Shown piece by piece: positions 17,880-26,809 of a DNA stretch of 64,000 nucleotides (the stretch's first letter is position 1; each line of letters begins with the position of its first letter). The DNA lies in assembly GCA_031181345.1 (NCBI GenBank), contig JAPSLC010000016.1:1-64000 (forward strand), read 5' to 3'. Position numbers and translations under genes: made by a program. Source of the DNA: Cupriavidus sp. Lineage in GTDB: Bacteria > Pseudomonadota > Gammaproteobacteria > Burkholderiales > Burkholderiaceae. Below the pieces are notes generated by a model. The model ran no database searches. It was given only the letters and a program-made list of their open reading frames with translations, and was not told the DNA's origin.

Positions 17880-18704
17880 CTATGCTGCCGCGGTGGTGAC
17901 TCCCGTCGCCGCGCCGCTCTGCGCCTGCCGGTGGCAGCGCACGTTCTCGATCAATTCCTGTCGCGCGGCGTCCAGCCAGGCGGTGCGATGCCTGACCGGG
18001 TCCTTGGGCGAGAGCTTCGCCGCGCTGATCTCGCCAAGGAAGTAGCGCACCATGCTGCCGGCGCGCGCGGGCACCGGCATCATGCCGAGCAGCTGGCCGG
18101 CACCGATCACGCCCGTCTCGGCGGCGTGGCACAGGCCCGCCCACGCGGTGCGGCCGAGCGCCAGATAGAGGGCATCGTCGCGGACGCGCGTCAGCCGCTC
18201 GAGAAACTGCGACTCGAAAGCGCGGCGCAGCATCGGGATGGCCAGCAGTGCTTCGAGCGTGCCATCGAAGGCCAGTCCACGGCGCATGGTCGCCTGCGGC
18301 AGCAGGGCCAGCGGCTGCAGCAGGTGGAAGCCGTCTTCCCACAGGACGGTCGCGCGTTCTGCGCCGACCAGCGCGGGAATGCCGAAATGATCGAGCATGC
18401 GGATCAGGTTGGGCCGCACCAGCGGCCCGCCCAGTTCGATCTGGCGCTTGTTTTCCAGCTGGACGATGCGACCCGGCGCATGCGCGCGCAGCAGGGCCTC
18501 GGTGAGTTCGGCGGCGAGGCGCATATGCATGTGTCCCGGGGTCGTGCTGACCAGCACGAGCCGGGCGGTGGCGTTGACGTGTTCGAACGGCACGTAGCTC
18601 ATCACGTAGGTGCCGTCGTTGTCCACGACGACCGGATGCGCCATCACGGCGTTGGCCCCGCCTTGACGAATGCGAGCGCAGTAGTCTTCGATATAGCTGC
18701 TCAA
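17880..18704 (-). CDS. Uncharacterised protein with weak uracil-DNA-glycosylase-superfamily resemblance
   Basis: I do not recognise a named family. The 274-residue product has ARLVLVSTTPGHMHMRL near 48-64, which looks like the LVLVGxxPG motif of the uracil-DNA glycosylase superfamily. It also has PNLIRMLDHFGIPAL, and near the end LLGMMPVPARAGSMVRYFLG, in the place where UDG-like proteins keep a PHPS/H-type motif. Catalytic residues of true glycosylases are not clearly present. The start is probably the TTG at 18704, because a GGGGGGC purine-rich site is 5 bases upstream and no ATG precedes the conserved part. It stands alone, convergent with the LLM monooxygenase gene. Confidence 0.65.
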   Translation of the reverse strand: MSSYIEDYCARIRQGGANAVMAHPVVVDNDGTYVMSYVPFEHVNATARLVLVSTTPGHMHMRLAAELTEALLRAHAPGRIVQLENKRQIELGGPLVRPNLIRMLDHFGIPALVGAERATVLWEDGFHLLQPLALLPQATMRRGLAFDGTLEALLAIPMLRRAFESQFLERLTRVRDDALYLALGRTAWAGLCHAAETGVIGAGQLLGMMPVPARAGSMVRYFLGEISAAKLSPKDPVRHRTAWLDAARQELIENVRCHRQAQSGAATGVTTAAA

Positions 18705-18918
18705 CGTTGCCCCCCGTTCCGCGGCGACGTATTTTCTGCCTGCATCTCGGCGGTTGCCGATGCTCGTCGCTTGCTTGCATGGTAAGCGCGGGGAAGGGGC
18801 CGGCAAAGTCGCGGCGCGACGTTTCGGGCGCGGCCCAGCGCGGGATTGGTGTGGCAGCGAACAGATGGCGTCAACCGCGTGCAAGAACGCCTGACGCGGA
18901 CGGCGCGGCGAGCTGCGT

Positions 18919-21900
18919 TCAACCGCCGGTGCAGGCGAGCGTGGCCGGTCCGGCCTGCGGGTCCATCGCCACGATGGTCGGCGCCAGCCCGCGCAGCAGC
19001 TTGACCGACAGCGCGCTGGTGAAGTTGTAGCGCGCCGCCTGGGGGCCGCGCACATGCAGCGTGACCGTGCCGAAGTAGCGCTCGCCGATGGTGAACACGA
19101 AGGTCGCCGAGCGGCTGACGGCACGCGATGCAATCACGTAGCCGCCGCGGCCGAACACCATGTGCCGATGGTCCCCGGTGCCGGTCTTGCCGCCGAGCGC
19201 CATGCCGCGATCGGCGGGAAAGACGCCTTGCGCCGAGCGCGCGGTGCCGCCCTCGACCACGTCCAGCAACGAGCGCCGCGCCAGCTCCGCGACGTCCTCG
19301 GGCAGCAGGCGCTTGCGTTGCGCCGGCTGCAGCACGAAGCGCGTTTCGTACGGCGTGCCGGAGGCGAAGTCGAGCCAGCGCACGGTCTCGGTGTACGGCT
19401 GCACGCCGCCGCTGAGCAGGATGCCCGCCAGCTCCGACAGCGCCGCGGGACGATCGCCCGAGGCGCCCACCGCGCTGCCATAGGACGGCGTCAGCGTATC
19501 GAAGGGATAGCCCAGCCGGCGCCAGCGCTCGCCGATCCGCTCGAAGGCATCGCGCTCGAGCAGGATGCGGATGCGGTTGTCCTGCCCCGCCTTGCTGCGG
19601 GTGCGGAACAGCCAGGTGTAGACCTCCTGCCGAACGTCGGCGCTGGCCTCCAGCACCTGCTTCAGATCGGCTTCGGAATGGTCGTCCAGATAGTCGATCA
19701 ACCACAGCTCGAGCGGATGGATGCGCGACAGGTAGCCCCGGTCGTTCAGCGAGAATTTGTCCTTGCCGTACTTGTCGTAGAGCTTGAACACGTCCTCGTC
19801 GTCCAGCTTCGTGCCGAGCTTGGCGCGCAGATGGCGGGCGAAGGTGGCCTCGTCCATGGTGGGGTCCGCGCTGCGCAGTGCTACGGCCACGCGCACCGCG
19901 ATCGGCTTGACCCGTTGCAGCAGCAGCGCGATGCGGGCGTCCTTGTCGAGCGCGTTGTACTTGCGATAGAAGCCGGTCAGGAACTGGCTGCCTTCCTCGT
20001 CGGCAAAGCGCTCGAGCCATTCGCGCCGGCCGGGCGCATCGCGATCGGCCAGCAGCTCGCTGGCATCGGGATGCGCGCGGTGAACCTCGTAGCGGACGAT
20101 ATCGCGCATCATCCGGATGAAGACCAGATTGACCGAGTGCTGGAAGGCGCGGCGCACCGTCAGGCTCTCCACGCTGGCCGAGCGCTCGAAGTTGGTGAAG
20201 GTCTGCAGCCCGCCGCCGGTGAAGAAGGCCTCGCCGGCGCCGCCGGCGTACTTGCGTTCGAGCGCAGCCTCGAGCATCGTGCGGCGATCGCGATTGGGGT
20301 TCTTCAGCAGCCAGTCGATCGTCCAGCGCGTCAATCCATCCTGCGGCGAGACCGGAACGCGCTGCAGCTCGGCGCGCGTCATGCCGGCGTAACGGTCGTG
20401 CAGTTCGGCCAGGATCTCGAGATAGGTCACCAGCGTGCGCAGCTTGGCGGTCGAGCCGAGATTGAGCCGCGCGCCGCTGTTCAGGTCGAACGGCTGGTCG
20501 ATGTTGTCGGCCTGCACGCGCAGATAGCTGGCATTGCCGACCCGCTCGAACAGCGTGAAGCTGGCTGCCAGCTTCGACGGGTCGTCATGGTCGCGCAGCA
20601 TGTTGTGGCCGTACAGGCCGAGCTCGCGCGCGCCCTCCTTGTCGCGCAGCTTCATCAGCGTCCCGGTGATCTGGCGCTGCGCTTCGGTATTGATGGTGCT
20701 GGCGACCGTCAGGTCGAGCCGGTCCAGGTCGTAGCGGCTCGGCACGCCGAGCAAGCGCGACAGATCGGTGCGCACCTGGTTGATCGCCTTGCGCGTGACG
20801 AAGGGATCGGCGGGCGGCAGCGAGGGGATCGGCGCCTTGTCCAGGCGCGCCGCCAGCGCGGCGTCGCGCAAACGCGGCGAGATCACGCCGGCGCCGGCCA
20901 GCAGGCGCAGATAGCTGTCGGTCAGCGGTTCCAGGTTGGTGTCGTAGCGGCGCAGATGGTACGAGGGACGGCGCTGCGCGATGATCAGCGACAGCGCCTG
21001 CTTGAAGACCTGCGCCTCGCGCGGCGTCGGCGGCCTCGACTCGATCTCGTGCAACATCCGGTTCGCTTCGTCGAAGTCCTCGCCGTACCAGTAGTACATG
21101 CCATCGCCGATGCCGTGGATTTCGCCGCGGCCATTGCGGGCCGACAGCGGTACGGTGTTCAGGTAGTCGACCACGATGCGTTCGCGCGCCCGTACGGTAT
21201 CGCGGCCATCGAGATAGGCGCGCACCGAGGCCGACCCCATCTGGCGCAGCTTCTCCGAGATCGAAGAGGTGCGCCCTTGCGGCGAGTGGCGATATTTCTC
21301 GATTTGCGTGGCGAGCGTGCTGCCGCCCGGCGTATCGCGCTCGCGATCGACGATGGCGAACAGCTGGTCGACCCCGGCGCGCGACAGCCGGCGCCAGTCG
21401 AGCGCCGGATTGCGGGTCGGATATTCGGGATTGAGCAGCCCCTGGTTCTCGACGAACAGCAGCGAGTTGGCCAGGACCTGCGGGACTTCGCGGTAGTCCT
21501 GGTATTGGCGTTCGGGATAGCGCTGCACCGACACGTTGCGGTCGTTGCAATCGAGCAGGGCCAGCCCGGCGCGGGTCTTTTCGCGATAGGGCGCGTACAG
21601 GCCGAGGTCGAGGTATTCGAGCATCGCCTGGGACATCCGTGCCTGATGCTCGCGCACGAAGCCGCGCGCCTCCAGCAGCTCGGTGTAGTGCGGAATGCGC
21701 GCATAGCCGAGCCGCATGTCGTAGGGCCCGGCGTCGGGGAAGCGGATGCGGTCGCTGGCGCCGGGCGCGATGGTGTAGGTCAGGCGCTGGCCCCAGTCGT
21801 GGAAATAGCGCGCCTGCCACCGCGAGGTGCGAACCTCGTCGGCGATCAGATGGGCGGCGAAATAGCAGGCGCCGCCAACCAGGACCAGCAGGACAACGAT

Positions 21901-21921
21901 AGGCCAGACACGACGCGACAC
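18919..21921 (-). CDS. Class A penicillin-binding protein (glycosyltransferase-transpeptidase), divergent subtype
   Basis: This 1000-residue protein has one N-terminal membrane anchor (about 6-27) and a periplasmic body. The GT51 part contains LLFVENQGLLNPEYPTRNP, with the usual E-D-R-F changed to E-N-Q, and GGSTLATQIEKYRHSPQGR near 199. The transpeptidase part contains GSTAKLRTL (SxxK Ser near 489), SVNLVFIRMM (SxN near 596) and GGKTGTGDHRHMVFG (KTG near 910), so the penicillin-binding catalytic triad is intact. It would polymerise and cross-link peptidoglycan. At 1000 residues it is longer than most PBP1a/1b, with about 230 extra residues between the SxN and KTG regions. It is transcribed alone, with norR downstream on the same strand's other side (divergent spacing 243 bases). 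Confidence 0.9.
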   Translation of the reverse strand: MSRRVWPIVVLLVLVGGACYFAAHLIADEVRTSRWQARYFHDWGQRLTYTIAPGASDRIRFPDAGPYDMRLGYARIPHYTELLEARGFVREHQARMSQAMLEYLDLGLYAPYREKTRAGLALLDCNDRNVSVQRYPERQYQDYREVPQVLANSLLFVENQGLLNPEYPTRNPALDWRRLSRAGVDQLFAIVDRERDTPGGSTLATQIEKYRHSPQGRTSSISEKLRQMGSASVRAYLDGRDTVRARERIVVDYLNTVPLSARNGRGEIHGIGDGMYYWYGEDFDEANRMLHEIESRPPTPREAQVFKQALSLIIAQRRPSYHLRRYDTNLEPLTDSYLRLLAGAGVISPRLRDAALAARLDKAPIPSLPPADPFVTRKAINQVRTDLSRLLGVPSRYDLDRLDLTVASTINTEAQRQITGTLMKLRDKEGARELGLYGHNMLRDHDDPSKLAASFTLFERVGNASYLRVQADNIDQPFDLNSGARLNLGSTAKLRTLVTYLEILAELHDRYAGMTRAELQRVPVSPQDGLTRWTIDWLLKNPNRDRRTMLEAALERKYAGGAGEAFFTGGGLQTFTNFERSASVESLTVRRAFQHSVNLVFIRMMRDIVRYEVHRAHPDASELLADRDAPGRREWLERFADEEGSQFLTGFYRKYNALDKDARIALLLQRVKPIAVRVAVALRSADPTMDEATFARHLRAKLGTKLDDEDVFKLYDKYGKDKFSLNDRGYLSRIHPLELWLIDYLDDHSEADLKQVLEASADVRQEVYTWLFRTRSKAGQDNRIRILLERDAFERIGERWRRLGYPFDTLTPSYGSAVGASGDRPAALSELAGILLSGGVQPYTETVRWLDFASGTPYETRFVLQPAQRKRLLPEDVAELARRSLLDVVEGGTARSAQGVFPADRGMALGGKTGTGDHRHMVFGRGGYVIASRAVSRSATFVFTIGERYFGTVTLHVRGPQAARYNFTSALSVKLLRGLAPTIVAMDPQAGPATLACTGG

Positions 21922-22164
21922 GGTTCGCTTCCGGTGCTATTGGTGGTCGATCGAAGCGTCATTGCGCACTACGGGCCGCGCGCCTCCGACCTCTAGTATT
22001 GGCGCAAGTCGGCGTTTGCACAGGGGCAGCCGACAGAAAATTTTCCGGCCGCGCCGTCGAGGTCGGTCAATGCAGGCAGGCAATCGGCTCGCAGGGCCAA
22101 GTATGCCTTGGGCGTCGCTCGCGGTGAAGGGCGGCCGCAGGCGGGGCGGGCCGTCAGCGCGCAG

Positions 22165-23817
22165 CTAGCGCGAATCGGCGTCGCGGCCCGCCTGGGGCCT
22201 GACCGGCGGCGCAACGCCCAGCCGCCGCGCCAGCCGGTGGAAATTGCTGCGATCCATGCCGGCCGCGCGCGCGGCGGCGGCATAGGCGCCGCCGTGCCGC
22301 GCCAGCGCGGCTTCGATCCAGCGGCGCTGGAATTCGTCGGTGGCTTCGCGCAGGGTGCCGCTGCCCGGCTGCAGGTGGGGCTCCAGCGGGGGCTCCAGCG
22401 CGCTTGCCCGCAGGGACTGTGCGGGCTCAGGGATCGGCCCACCGTCCCCCTGCGCTGCAGCAGCCCCGCCGTGGCGGCCGACGTCTTCGCTGCCATGCGG
22501 GAGCCGGCTGGTGCCGCTGTCCAGCCCCAGGTGGCGCGGTTCGATCGCGATCCAGCGCGCGCCTCGGCGCGATTCGGCCAATGCGCGCAGCGCCGCCCGG
22601 CTGATCAGATGTTCGAGTTCGCGGACATTGCCCGGCCAGGAATACGCCGTCAGCGCCAGCGCCGCGTCAGGCGACAGCCGCAGGTTGCGCGCCCCGAGCC
22701 GGTGCTGGTTTTCCTCGAGGAAGCCGCCGGCCAGCGCCAGCACGTCGCGCCCGCGTTCGCGCAGCGGTGGTACGCGCAGTGGATAGACCGACAGCCGGTG
22801 GTACAGGTCGGCGCGAAAGCGGCCCTCGGCCACCGCCTTGCCGAGGTCGCGATTGGTCGCCGCCAGCACGCGCACGTCGACCCGCAGCAGCCGGTCGCTG
22901 CCGGGCCGCTGCACTTCGCCGCTCTGCAATACGCGCAGCAGCTTGGCCTGGACCGGCAACGGCAACTCGCCCACCTCGTCCAGAAACAGCGTGCCGCCGT
23001 CGGCCAACTCGAACTTGCCGACGCGGTCCTGCACCGCGCCGGTGAAGGCGCCGCGCTTGTGCCCGAACAGCTCGCTGTCGGCCAGCGTCTCCGGCAGCGC
23101 CGCGCAGTTGATCTGCACCAGCGGCCGGTCGCGGCGGGCGGAACGGTCGTGCAGCCGCTGCGCGACCAGCTCCTTGCCGACGCCGGTCTCGCCCAGGATC
23201 AGCACGCTCAGATCCGAGCCCGCCACCGTGTCGATTTCCTGCTTGAGCCGCTTCATCGCCGCGCTCTTCCCCAGCAGCTCGCGCGGTTGGCCGTGGGCTT
23301 GCAGGGCGCGGCTCATTTCGCGCTCGCGCGCGGCCCGCTCGGCCAGCGTCCGGATCGTCTGGTCCGCCTCGATGCCCGCTTCGAGCATCGTCACCACCGC
23401 CTGCATCTGCGCCGCCGAGATGTCGGCGAACGCCCCGGGCTGCAGCGCGTCCAGCGTTACCAGGCCCCACAGCCGGCCGCCGCAATGCAGCGGCGCGCCC
23501 ATGCAGTCGTGAATCGGCAGGATGTCCGGCTGGCCTTCGATCAGGCCGTCGTACGGATCCGGCAGGCCGCAGTCGGCGGCGAACCGCACGCCGTCCTCGC
23601 TGTCGAGCAGTTGCGCCAGGCGCGGGTGGGCGGCGACCGGGAAGCGCCGTCCGAGCGCATCGTCGCTCAGGCCTTGGACGGCAACTGGCACCAGCACCTC
23701 GCCTTGCAGCCGCAGCAACGCCGCGGCATCGCAATGGACGATGCCGCGGGCGGCGGCCAGCAGCTGACGGAAGCGGCCGTCGTCGGCGTGCGTCGGGAAT
23801 TCGGAATTTGTAGTCAT
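22165..23817 (-). CDS. norR: NorR-type nitric-oxide-responsive sigma-54 activator
   Basis: This 550-residue protein has the NorR architecture. An N-terminal GAF domain (about 20-175) carries the HDCMGAPLHCGG segment, with the His-x-Cys pair expected for the non-haem iron NO sensor. The AAA+ domain (about 205-440) has Walker A GETGVGKE near 211, the sigma-54-contacting GAFTGA loop near 257 and LFLDEVGELPL. A Fis-type helix-turn-helix follows near 505-545 (AAARAAGMDRSNFHRLARRLG). It activates sigma-54 promoters when NO binds iron in the GAF domain. The ATG at 23817 is preferred since the longer frame would run over the GGT-N7-ACC site at 23832. It is divergent from hmp, its obvious target. Confidence 0.92.
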   Translation of the reverse strand: MTTNSEFPTHADDGRFRQLLAAARGIVHCDAAALLRLQGEVLVPVAVQGLSDDALGRRFPVAAHPRLAQLLDSEDGVRFAADCGLPDPYDGLIEGQPDILPIHDCMGAPLHCGGRLWGLVTLDALQPGAFADISAAQMQAVVTMLEAGIEADQTIRTLAERAAREREMSRALQAHGQPRELLGKSAAMKRLKQEIDTVAGSDLSVLILGETGVGKELVAQRLHDRSARRDRPLVQINCAALPETLADSELFGHKRGAFTGAVQDRVGKFELADGGTLFLDEVGELPLPVQAKLLRVLQSGEVQRPGSDRLLRVDVRVLAATNRDLGKAVAEGRFRADLYHRLSVYPLRVPPLRERGRDVLALAGGFLEENQHRLGARNLRLSPDAALALTAYSWPGNVRELEHLISRAALRALAESRRGARWIAIEPRHLGLDSGTSRLPHGSEDVGRHGGAAAAQGDGGPIPEPAQSLRASALEPPLEPHLQPGSGTLREATDEFQRRWIEAALARHGGAYAAAARAAGMDRSNFHRLARRLGVAPPVRPQAGRDADSR

Positions 23818-23831
23818 GCAGACAACGATGT

Positions 23832-23870
23832 GGTCTATGGGACCACGCATGTCGCGTGGTCATTCGGACA
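23832..23870 (+). promoter_or_regulatory. NorR binding sites (GGT-N7-ACC type)
   Basis: A perfect GGT-N7-ACC site lies at 23832-23844 and a near match GGT-N7-ACA at 23858-23870, 26 bases apart; a third weak GGT at 23883 continues the spacing. GGT-N7-ACC is the known NorR recognition format in Ralstonia eutropha. They sit between norR and hmp, upstream of a sigma-54-type promoter. Confidence 0.75.
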
Positions 23871-23922
23871 ACTGCCCCGCATGGTGCCATGAAAATCAAG
23901 GGCTTGCGCCAGGCAGCACCGC

Positions 23923-23938
23923 TGGCACGCCGCTTGAT
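23923..23938 (+). promoter_or_regulatory. Sigma-54 promoter of hmp
   Basis: TGGCACGCCGCTTGAT matches TGGCAC-N5-TTGCW perfectly at -24 and with GA for GC at -12. It lies 44 bases before the hmp ATG and 53 bases after the second NorR site. Confidence 0.7.
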
Positions 23939-23981
23939 ATGACAAAGGTATTCATCGACGTCCATTCACAGGAGCGTTTCC

Positions 23982-25169
23982 ATGCTGTCCCCGAATACCA
24001 TCGCGCTGGTCAAGGCCACGGTGCCCGTGCTCAAGCAGCACGGCGAAGCGATCACGCAACACTTCTATCGGCTGTTGCTGACCCAGCATCCGGAGCTGAA
24101 GGCCTTCTTCAACGAGGCGCACCAGGTCCACGGCACGCAGGCGCGCGCGCTGGCCGGCGCGGTCCTCGCCTTCGCCAGCCATATCGACCAGTTGGACGCG
24201 CTGGCCGGCGCGCTGCCGCGGATCGTGCAAAAGCACGCCGCACTGGGCGTCCAGCCGGAGCATTACCCGATCGTCGGCGGCTGCCTGCTGCAGGCGATCC
24301 GCGACGTGCTGGGCGAAGCGGCGACCGACGAGATCGTTGGCGCCTGGGGCGAGGCCTATGGCGTGCTGGCGAAGATCCTGATCGATGCCGAAGAGGCGGT
24401 CTATCGCGACAACGCGGCCCAGCCTGGCGGCTGGCGCGGAACACGCGGCCTGCGCATTGCCCGCAAGGTGCAGGAGAGCGAGATCATTACCTCGTTCTAC
24501 CTGGAGCCGGCCGACGGCGGCGTGCTGCCGGCTTTCCGGCCCGGCCAGTACCTGACGCTGCTGCTGACGATCGATGGTGCGCCGACCCGCCGCCACTACT
24601 CGCTGTCCGATGCGCCGGGCAAGCCGTGGTACCGGATCAGCGTCAAGCGCGAGCCGGGCGGCCGCGCATCGAACTGGCTGCATGACCATGCCGCGGTCGG
24701 CGATGTCCTGCCGGCGCTGCAGCCTTGCGGCGACTTCGTGCTGGAGCAGGCAGCCGCCGAGCGCCCGCTGGTGCTGGTGACCGGCGGGGTCGGCATCACG
24801 CCCGCCATCAGCATGCTGGAAGCGGCCGCGCCGGCCGGCCGGCCGGTCCACTTCATCCATGCCGCGCGGCACGGCGGCGTGCATGCCTTCCGCGAGCGCG
24901 TCGACGCAATCGCCGCCAATCACGGCAATGTGAGCGTTTGCTACGTCTACGACACACCGCGGGAGGGGGATGACCCGCACGCCGTTGGCTTCGTCACGCG
25001 CGAGCTGCTGGCGAGCCGGCTGCCAGCCGATCGCGATGTCGATTTCTACCTGTTGGGACCGAAGGCCTTCATGCGCTCGGTCTATGCCGACGGCCGCGCC
25101 CTCGGAATCGCGCCCGAGCGCCTGCGCTTCGAGTTCTTCGGACCGCTGGAGGATCTGCAGGCGGCGTGA
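23982..25169 (+). CDS. hmp: Flavohaemoprotein, nitric oxide dioxygenase
   Basis: This 395-residue protein has the full flavohaemoglobin layout: globin domain (1-140), FAD-binding ferredoxin-reductase domain (about 155-255, with RHYSLSD) and NAD(P)-binding domain (about 265-395, with VTGGVGITP and the C-terminal FEFFGP). The haem-pocket residues fall at the same numbers as in E. coli Hmp: Tyr29, Gln53, Leu57, proximal His85 and Tyr95. It converts NO plus O2 to nitrate using NAD(P)H in the cytoplasm. The promoter has NorR-type sites and a -24/-12 element, so it is likely NO-induced through the divergent norR. The gene stands alone and converges on an exported-protein gene. Confidence 0.96.
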   Translation: MLSPNTIALVKATVPVLKQHGEAITQHFYRLLLTQHPELKAFFNEAHQVHGTQARALAGAVLAFASHIDQLDALAGALPRIVQKHAALGVQPEHYPIVGGCLLQAIRDVLGEAATDEIVGAWGEAYGVLAKILIDAEEAVYRDNAAQPGGWRGTRGLRIARKVQESEIITSFYLEPADGGVLPAFRPGQYLTLLLTIDGAPTRRHYSLSDAPGKPWYRISVKREPGGRASNWLHDHAAVGDVLPALQPCGDFVLEQAAAERPLVLVTGGVGITPAISMLEAAAPAGRPVHFIHAARHGGVHAFRERVDAIAANHGNVSVCYVYDTPREGDDPHAVGFVTRELLASRLPADRDVDFYLLGPKAFMRSVYADGRALGIAPERLRFEFFGPLEDLQAA

Positions 25170-25184
25170 ACGCCGGTATAGCCA

Positions 25185-25208
25185 GGGCGGTGGCTCGCGC
25201 TACCGCCC
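25185..25208. terminator. Hairpin terminator between hmp and the convergent exported-protein gene
   Basis: Arms GGGCGGT (25185-25191) and ACCGCCC (25202-25208) enclose a 10-base loop starting 15 bases after the hmp stop. The right arm overlaps the last codons of the convergent gene. No T-run is present. Confidence 0.5.
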
Positions 25209-26123
25209 GCTCTCCGGCATCCCGATCGCCGTGGTCTCGATGACCTGCTGCTGGTCGCCCTGGCGGATCTCCGTGCGCAGCACGAAGGCCTCGCTGGGGC
25301 AGTACCAGTCGGTCACGGTCATGTTGTAAGGGTCAGGCCGTTCGACGTCGTCGCCGATATGGACCTCGCCCAGCGAGGCCTGCTTGTCGTACCGGATCGG
25401 CAGGCACTCGCGCCGGCCGAGCGGCGTGTCGATGTGTTGCCTGCGGCCGACCCGCCGCTCGCCGATGTGGATGGACGCGCGCGGCACCCGGATGGTCGTC
25501 ACCGCTTCGCCCGAATGCAGGCTGTTGATCTGCAGGTTGGCGCTGGAATGCAGCGACTCGCCGGGCAGCGTGACGCCCTCGCGGATATCGTGGCCGGCAT
25601 AGGACAACAGGCCGGTGCCCTCGAACGAAGCCTCGCCGAACAGCCGGGCATAGCGGGCTTGGGCGTTGATGGTGGCGTGCTGACTGCTGATCCGGCCGTT
25701 GGCCGAGCCCGTATCGCGGACCAGCGTCAGCCGGTGCATCTGGTCCATGACCACCGGCGGACCCATCATCGCCGCCAGCGCCGACTTCGAATGGATGTCG
25801 AGCCAGGCCGCGCAACCGCCGGGGACGGGGCCGGGATGGCGCACCGTCATCGTGATCGACATCGGCATCTGGCCGTCGGCCTCGAGCTGCGCGCGGGCGC
25901 CGCTGCGGAACCACGGCGCCTGGCAGACCGGGGGAGCAGTGGTCTCGGAGGGTGGGACGGATCGAGCGGATTGGGCGGCAGCAGGGGCGGAGGCGTCGGC
26001 CGGTCCGGCCGGCTGCGCATGCGAGCCCAGCGTCCAGCCCGCGACAAGGACGGCCGCCAGATGCCGCGGCCAGCCGCGTCGCCAGTCGATGCCGCGTCGG
26101 TCAGCCAGCGCGGCTGCTGTCAT
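25200..26123 (-). CDS. Uncharacterised exported protein
   Basis: No named family is recognised for this 307-residue protein. It has a basic N-terminus and a hydrophobic segment (HLAAVLVAGWTLGSHA) that looks like a signal peptide ending near residue 37. An Ala/Pro/Ser-rich linker (about 38-65) follows, and then a mature domain with Cys pairs (CQAPWF, GGCAAWLDIH, RRECLPIRYD, WYCPSEAF) suited to periplasmic disulfides. The start at 26123 has purine-rich GAGGGGGCGGAG just upstream. It is convergent with hmp and 98 bases downstream of the HAD-like gene on the same strand, possibly one transcript. There is no evidence for a function. Confidence 0.75.
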   Translation of the reverse strand: MTAAALADRRGIDWRRGWPRHLAAVLVAGWTLGSHAQPAGPADASAPAAAQSARSVPPSETTAPPVCQAPWFRSGARAQLEADGQMPMSITMTVRHPGPVPGGCAAWLDIHSKSALAAMMGPPVVMDQMHRLTLVRDTGSANGRISSQHATINAQARYARLFGEASFEGTGLLSYAGHDIREGVTLPGESLHSSANLQINSLHSGEAVTTIRVPRASIHIGERRVGRRQHIDTPLGRRECLPIRYDKQASLGEVHIGDDVERPDPYNMTVTDWYCPSEAFVLRTEIRQGDQQQVIETTAIGMPESGR

Positions 26124-26221
26124 CTCCGCCCCCTCGGTTCATGCCGCCACATTATGCAGACGGGGGGCGGGACTGCCTATGCGGGCTGATCCCGACGGAG
26201 AGGGTCCGGCTTGCGCCGGAG

Positions 26222-26809
26222 TCAGGCGTGCGCGGGCTCGGCCAGGTGCGACGGAACCAGTCCGGGCAGGGCGCCATGGCGCGCGGCGCGGCGCAGTTGC
26301 TGCAGACGTGCCTGCAGGCGGGGGTCGGGCTGCGTCGGCGGGTACATGCCATTGGGGCAGGCAACGCCCAGCAGGTCCAATGCCTGCTTGAAGTCGTCCA
26401 GCGTCAACCCCTTGGCCGGATCGAGCGCGATCAGGCGCGACTGCAGCGACGCGTCGACGCAAGCCCCATCGGCGGTCATCACCACGTAGTTCTGCGCAGC
26501 GGGACGGGCCGCCGCCAGATAGGCGGCGACTTCGGCGCCGAAGCCGCCAGGGGCGGCCGGCGCGAAGGCATGCACTTGCAGGTCCAGCTGTTGCACCAGC
26601 ACCGAGCGGGCGCCGGTGCTCCAGGCATGCGGCAGCACCACGCGGGCGCCGGCGAGCCCGAACAGCCGCCGCACGAAGCCCAGCGCAACCGGATCGAACA
26701 GGCGCAGTTCGCGCACCGAGCCGGTCTCCGGTTTGCCGCCCAGCCGCGCGGCGGAGCGCTCGGAGAACAGCACCCCGGGCACGTCCAGCATGATCAATCG
26801 TTCAGACAT
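26222..26809 (-). CDS. HAD-like domain protein (tentative)
   Basis: This 195-residue protein begins RLIMLDVPGVLFSERSAA, which resembles the HAD motif I DxDGVL with the second Asp replaced by Pro. Further on it has RLFGLAGARVVLPHAWS, like the region after motif I where a substrate is chosen, and LIALDPAKGLTLDDFKQALDLLG, which recalls the C-terminal part of the HAD domain found in Swiss-Army-Knife RNA-repair proteins. The missing second Asp argues against normal phosphatase activity. Start 26809 has GAGG about 8 bases upstream; longer frames are not supported. The gene is divergent from the AgcS-type symporter gene. The assignment is by motif reading only. Confidence 0.55.
   Translation of the reverse strand: MSERLIMLDVPGVLFSERSAARLGGKPETGSVRELRLFDPVALGFVRRLFGLAGARVVLPHAWSTGARSVLVQQLDLQVHAFAPAAPGGFGAEVAAYLAAARPAAQNYVVMTADGACVDASLQSRLIALDPAKGLTLDDFKQALDLLGVACPNGMYPPTQPDPRLQARLQQLRRAARHGALPGLVPSHLAEPAHA

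Noticed and set aside
19054..21996. A 980-codon open frame on the plus strand opposite the penicillin-binding protein gene
   Set aside because: It is antisense to a gene with intact catalytic motifs, is rich in Arg, Gln, His and Ala, and has no domain or ribosome site. It reflects the strong third-position GC bias.
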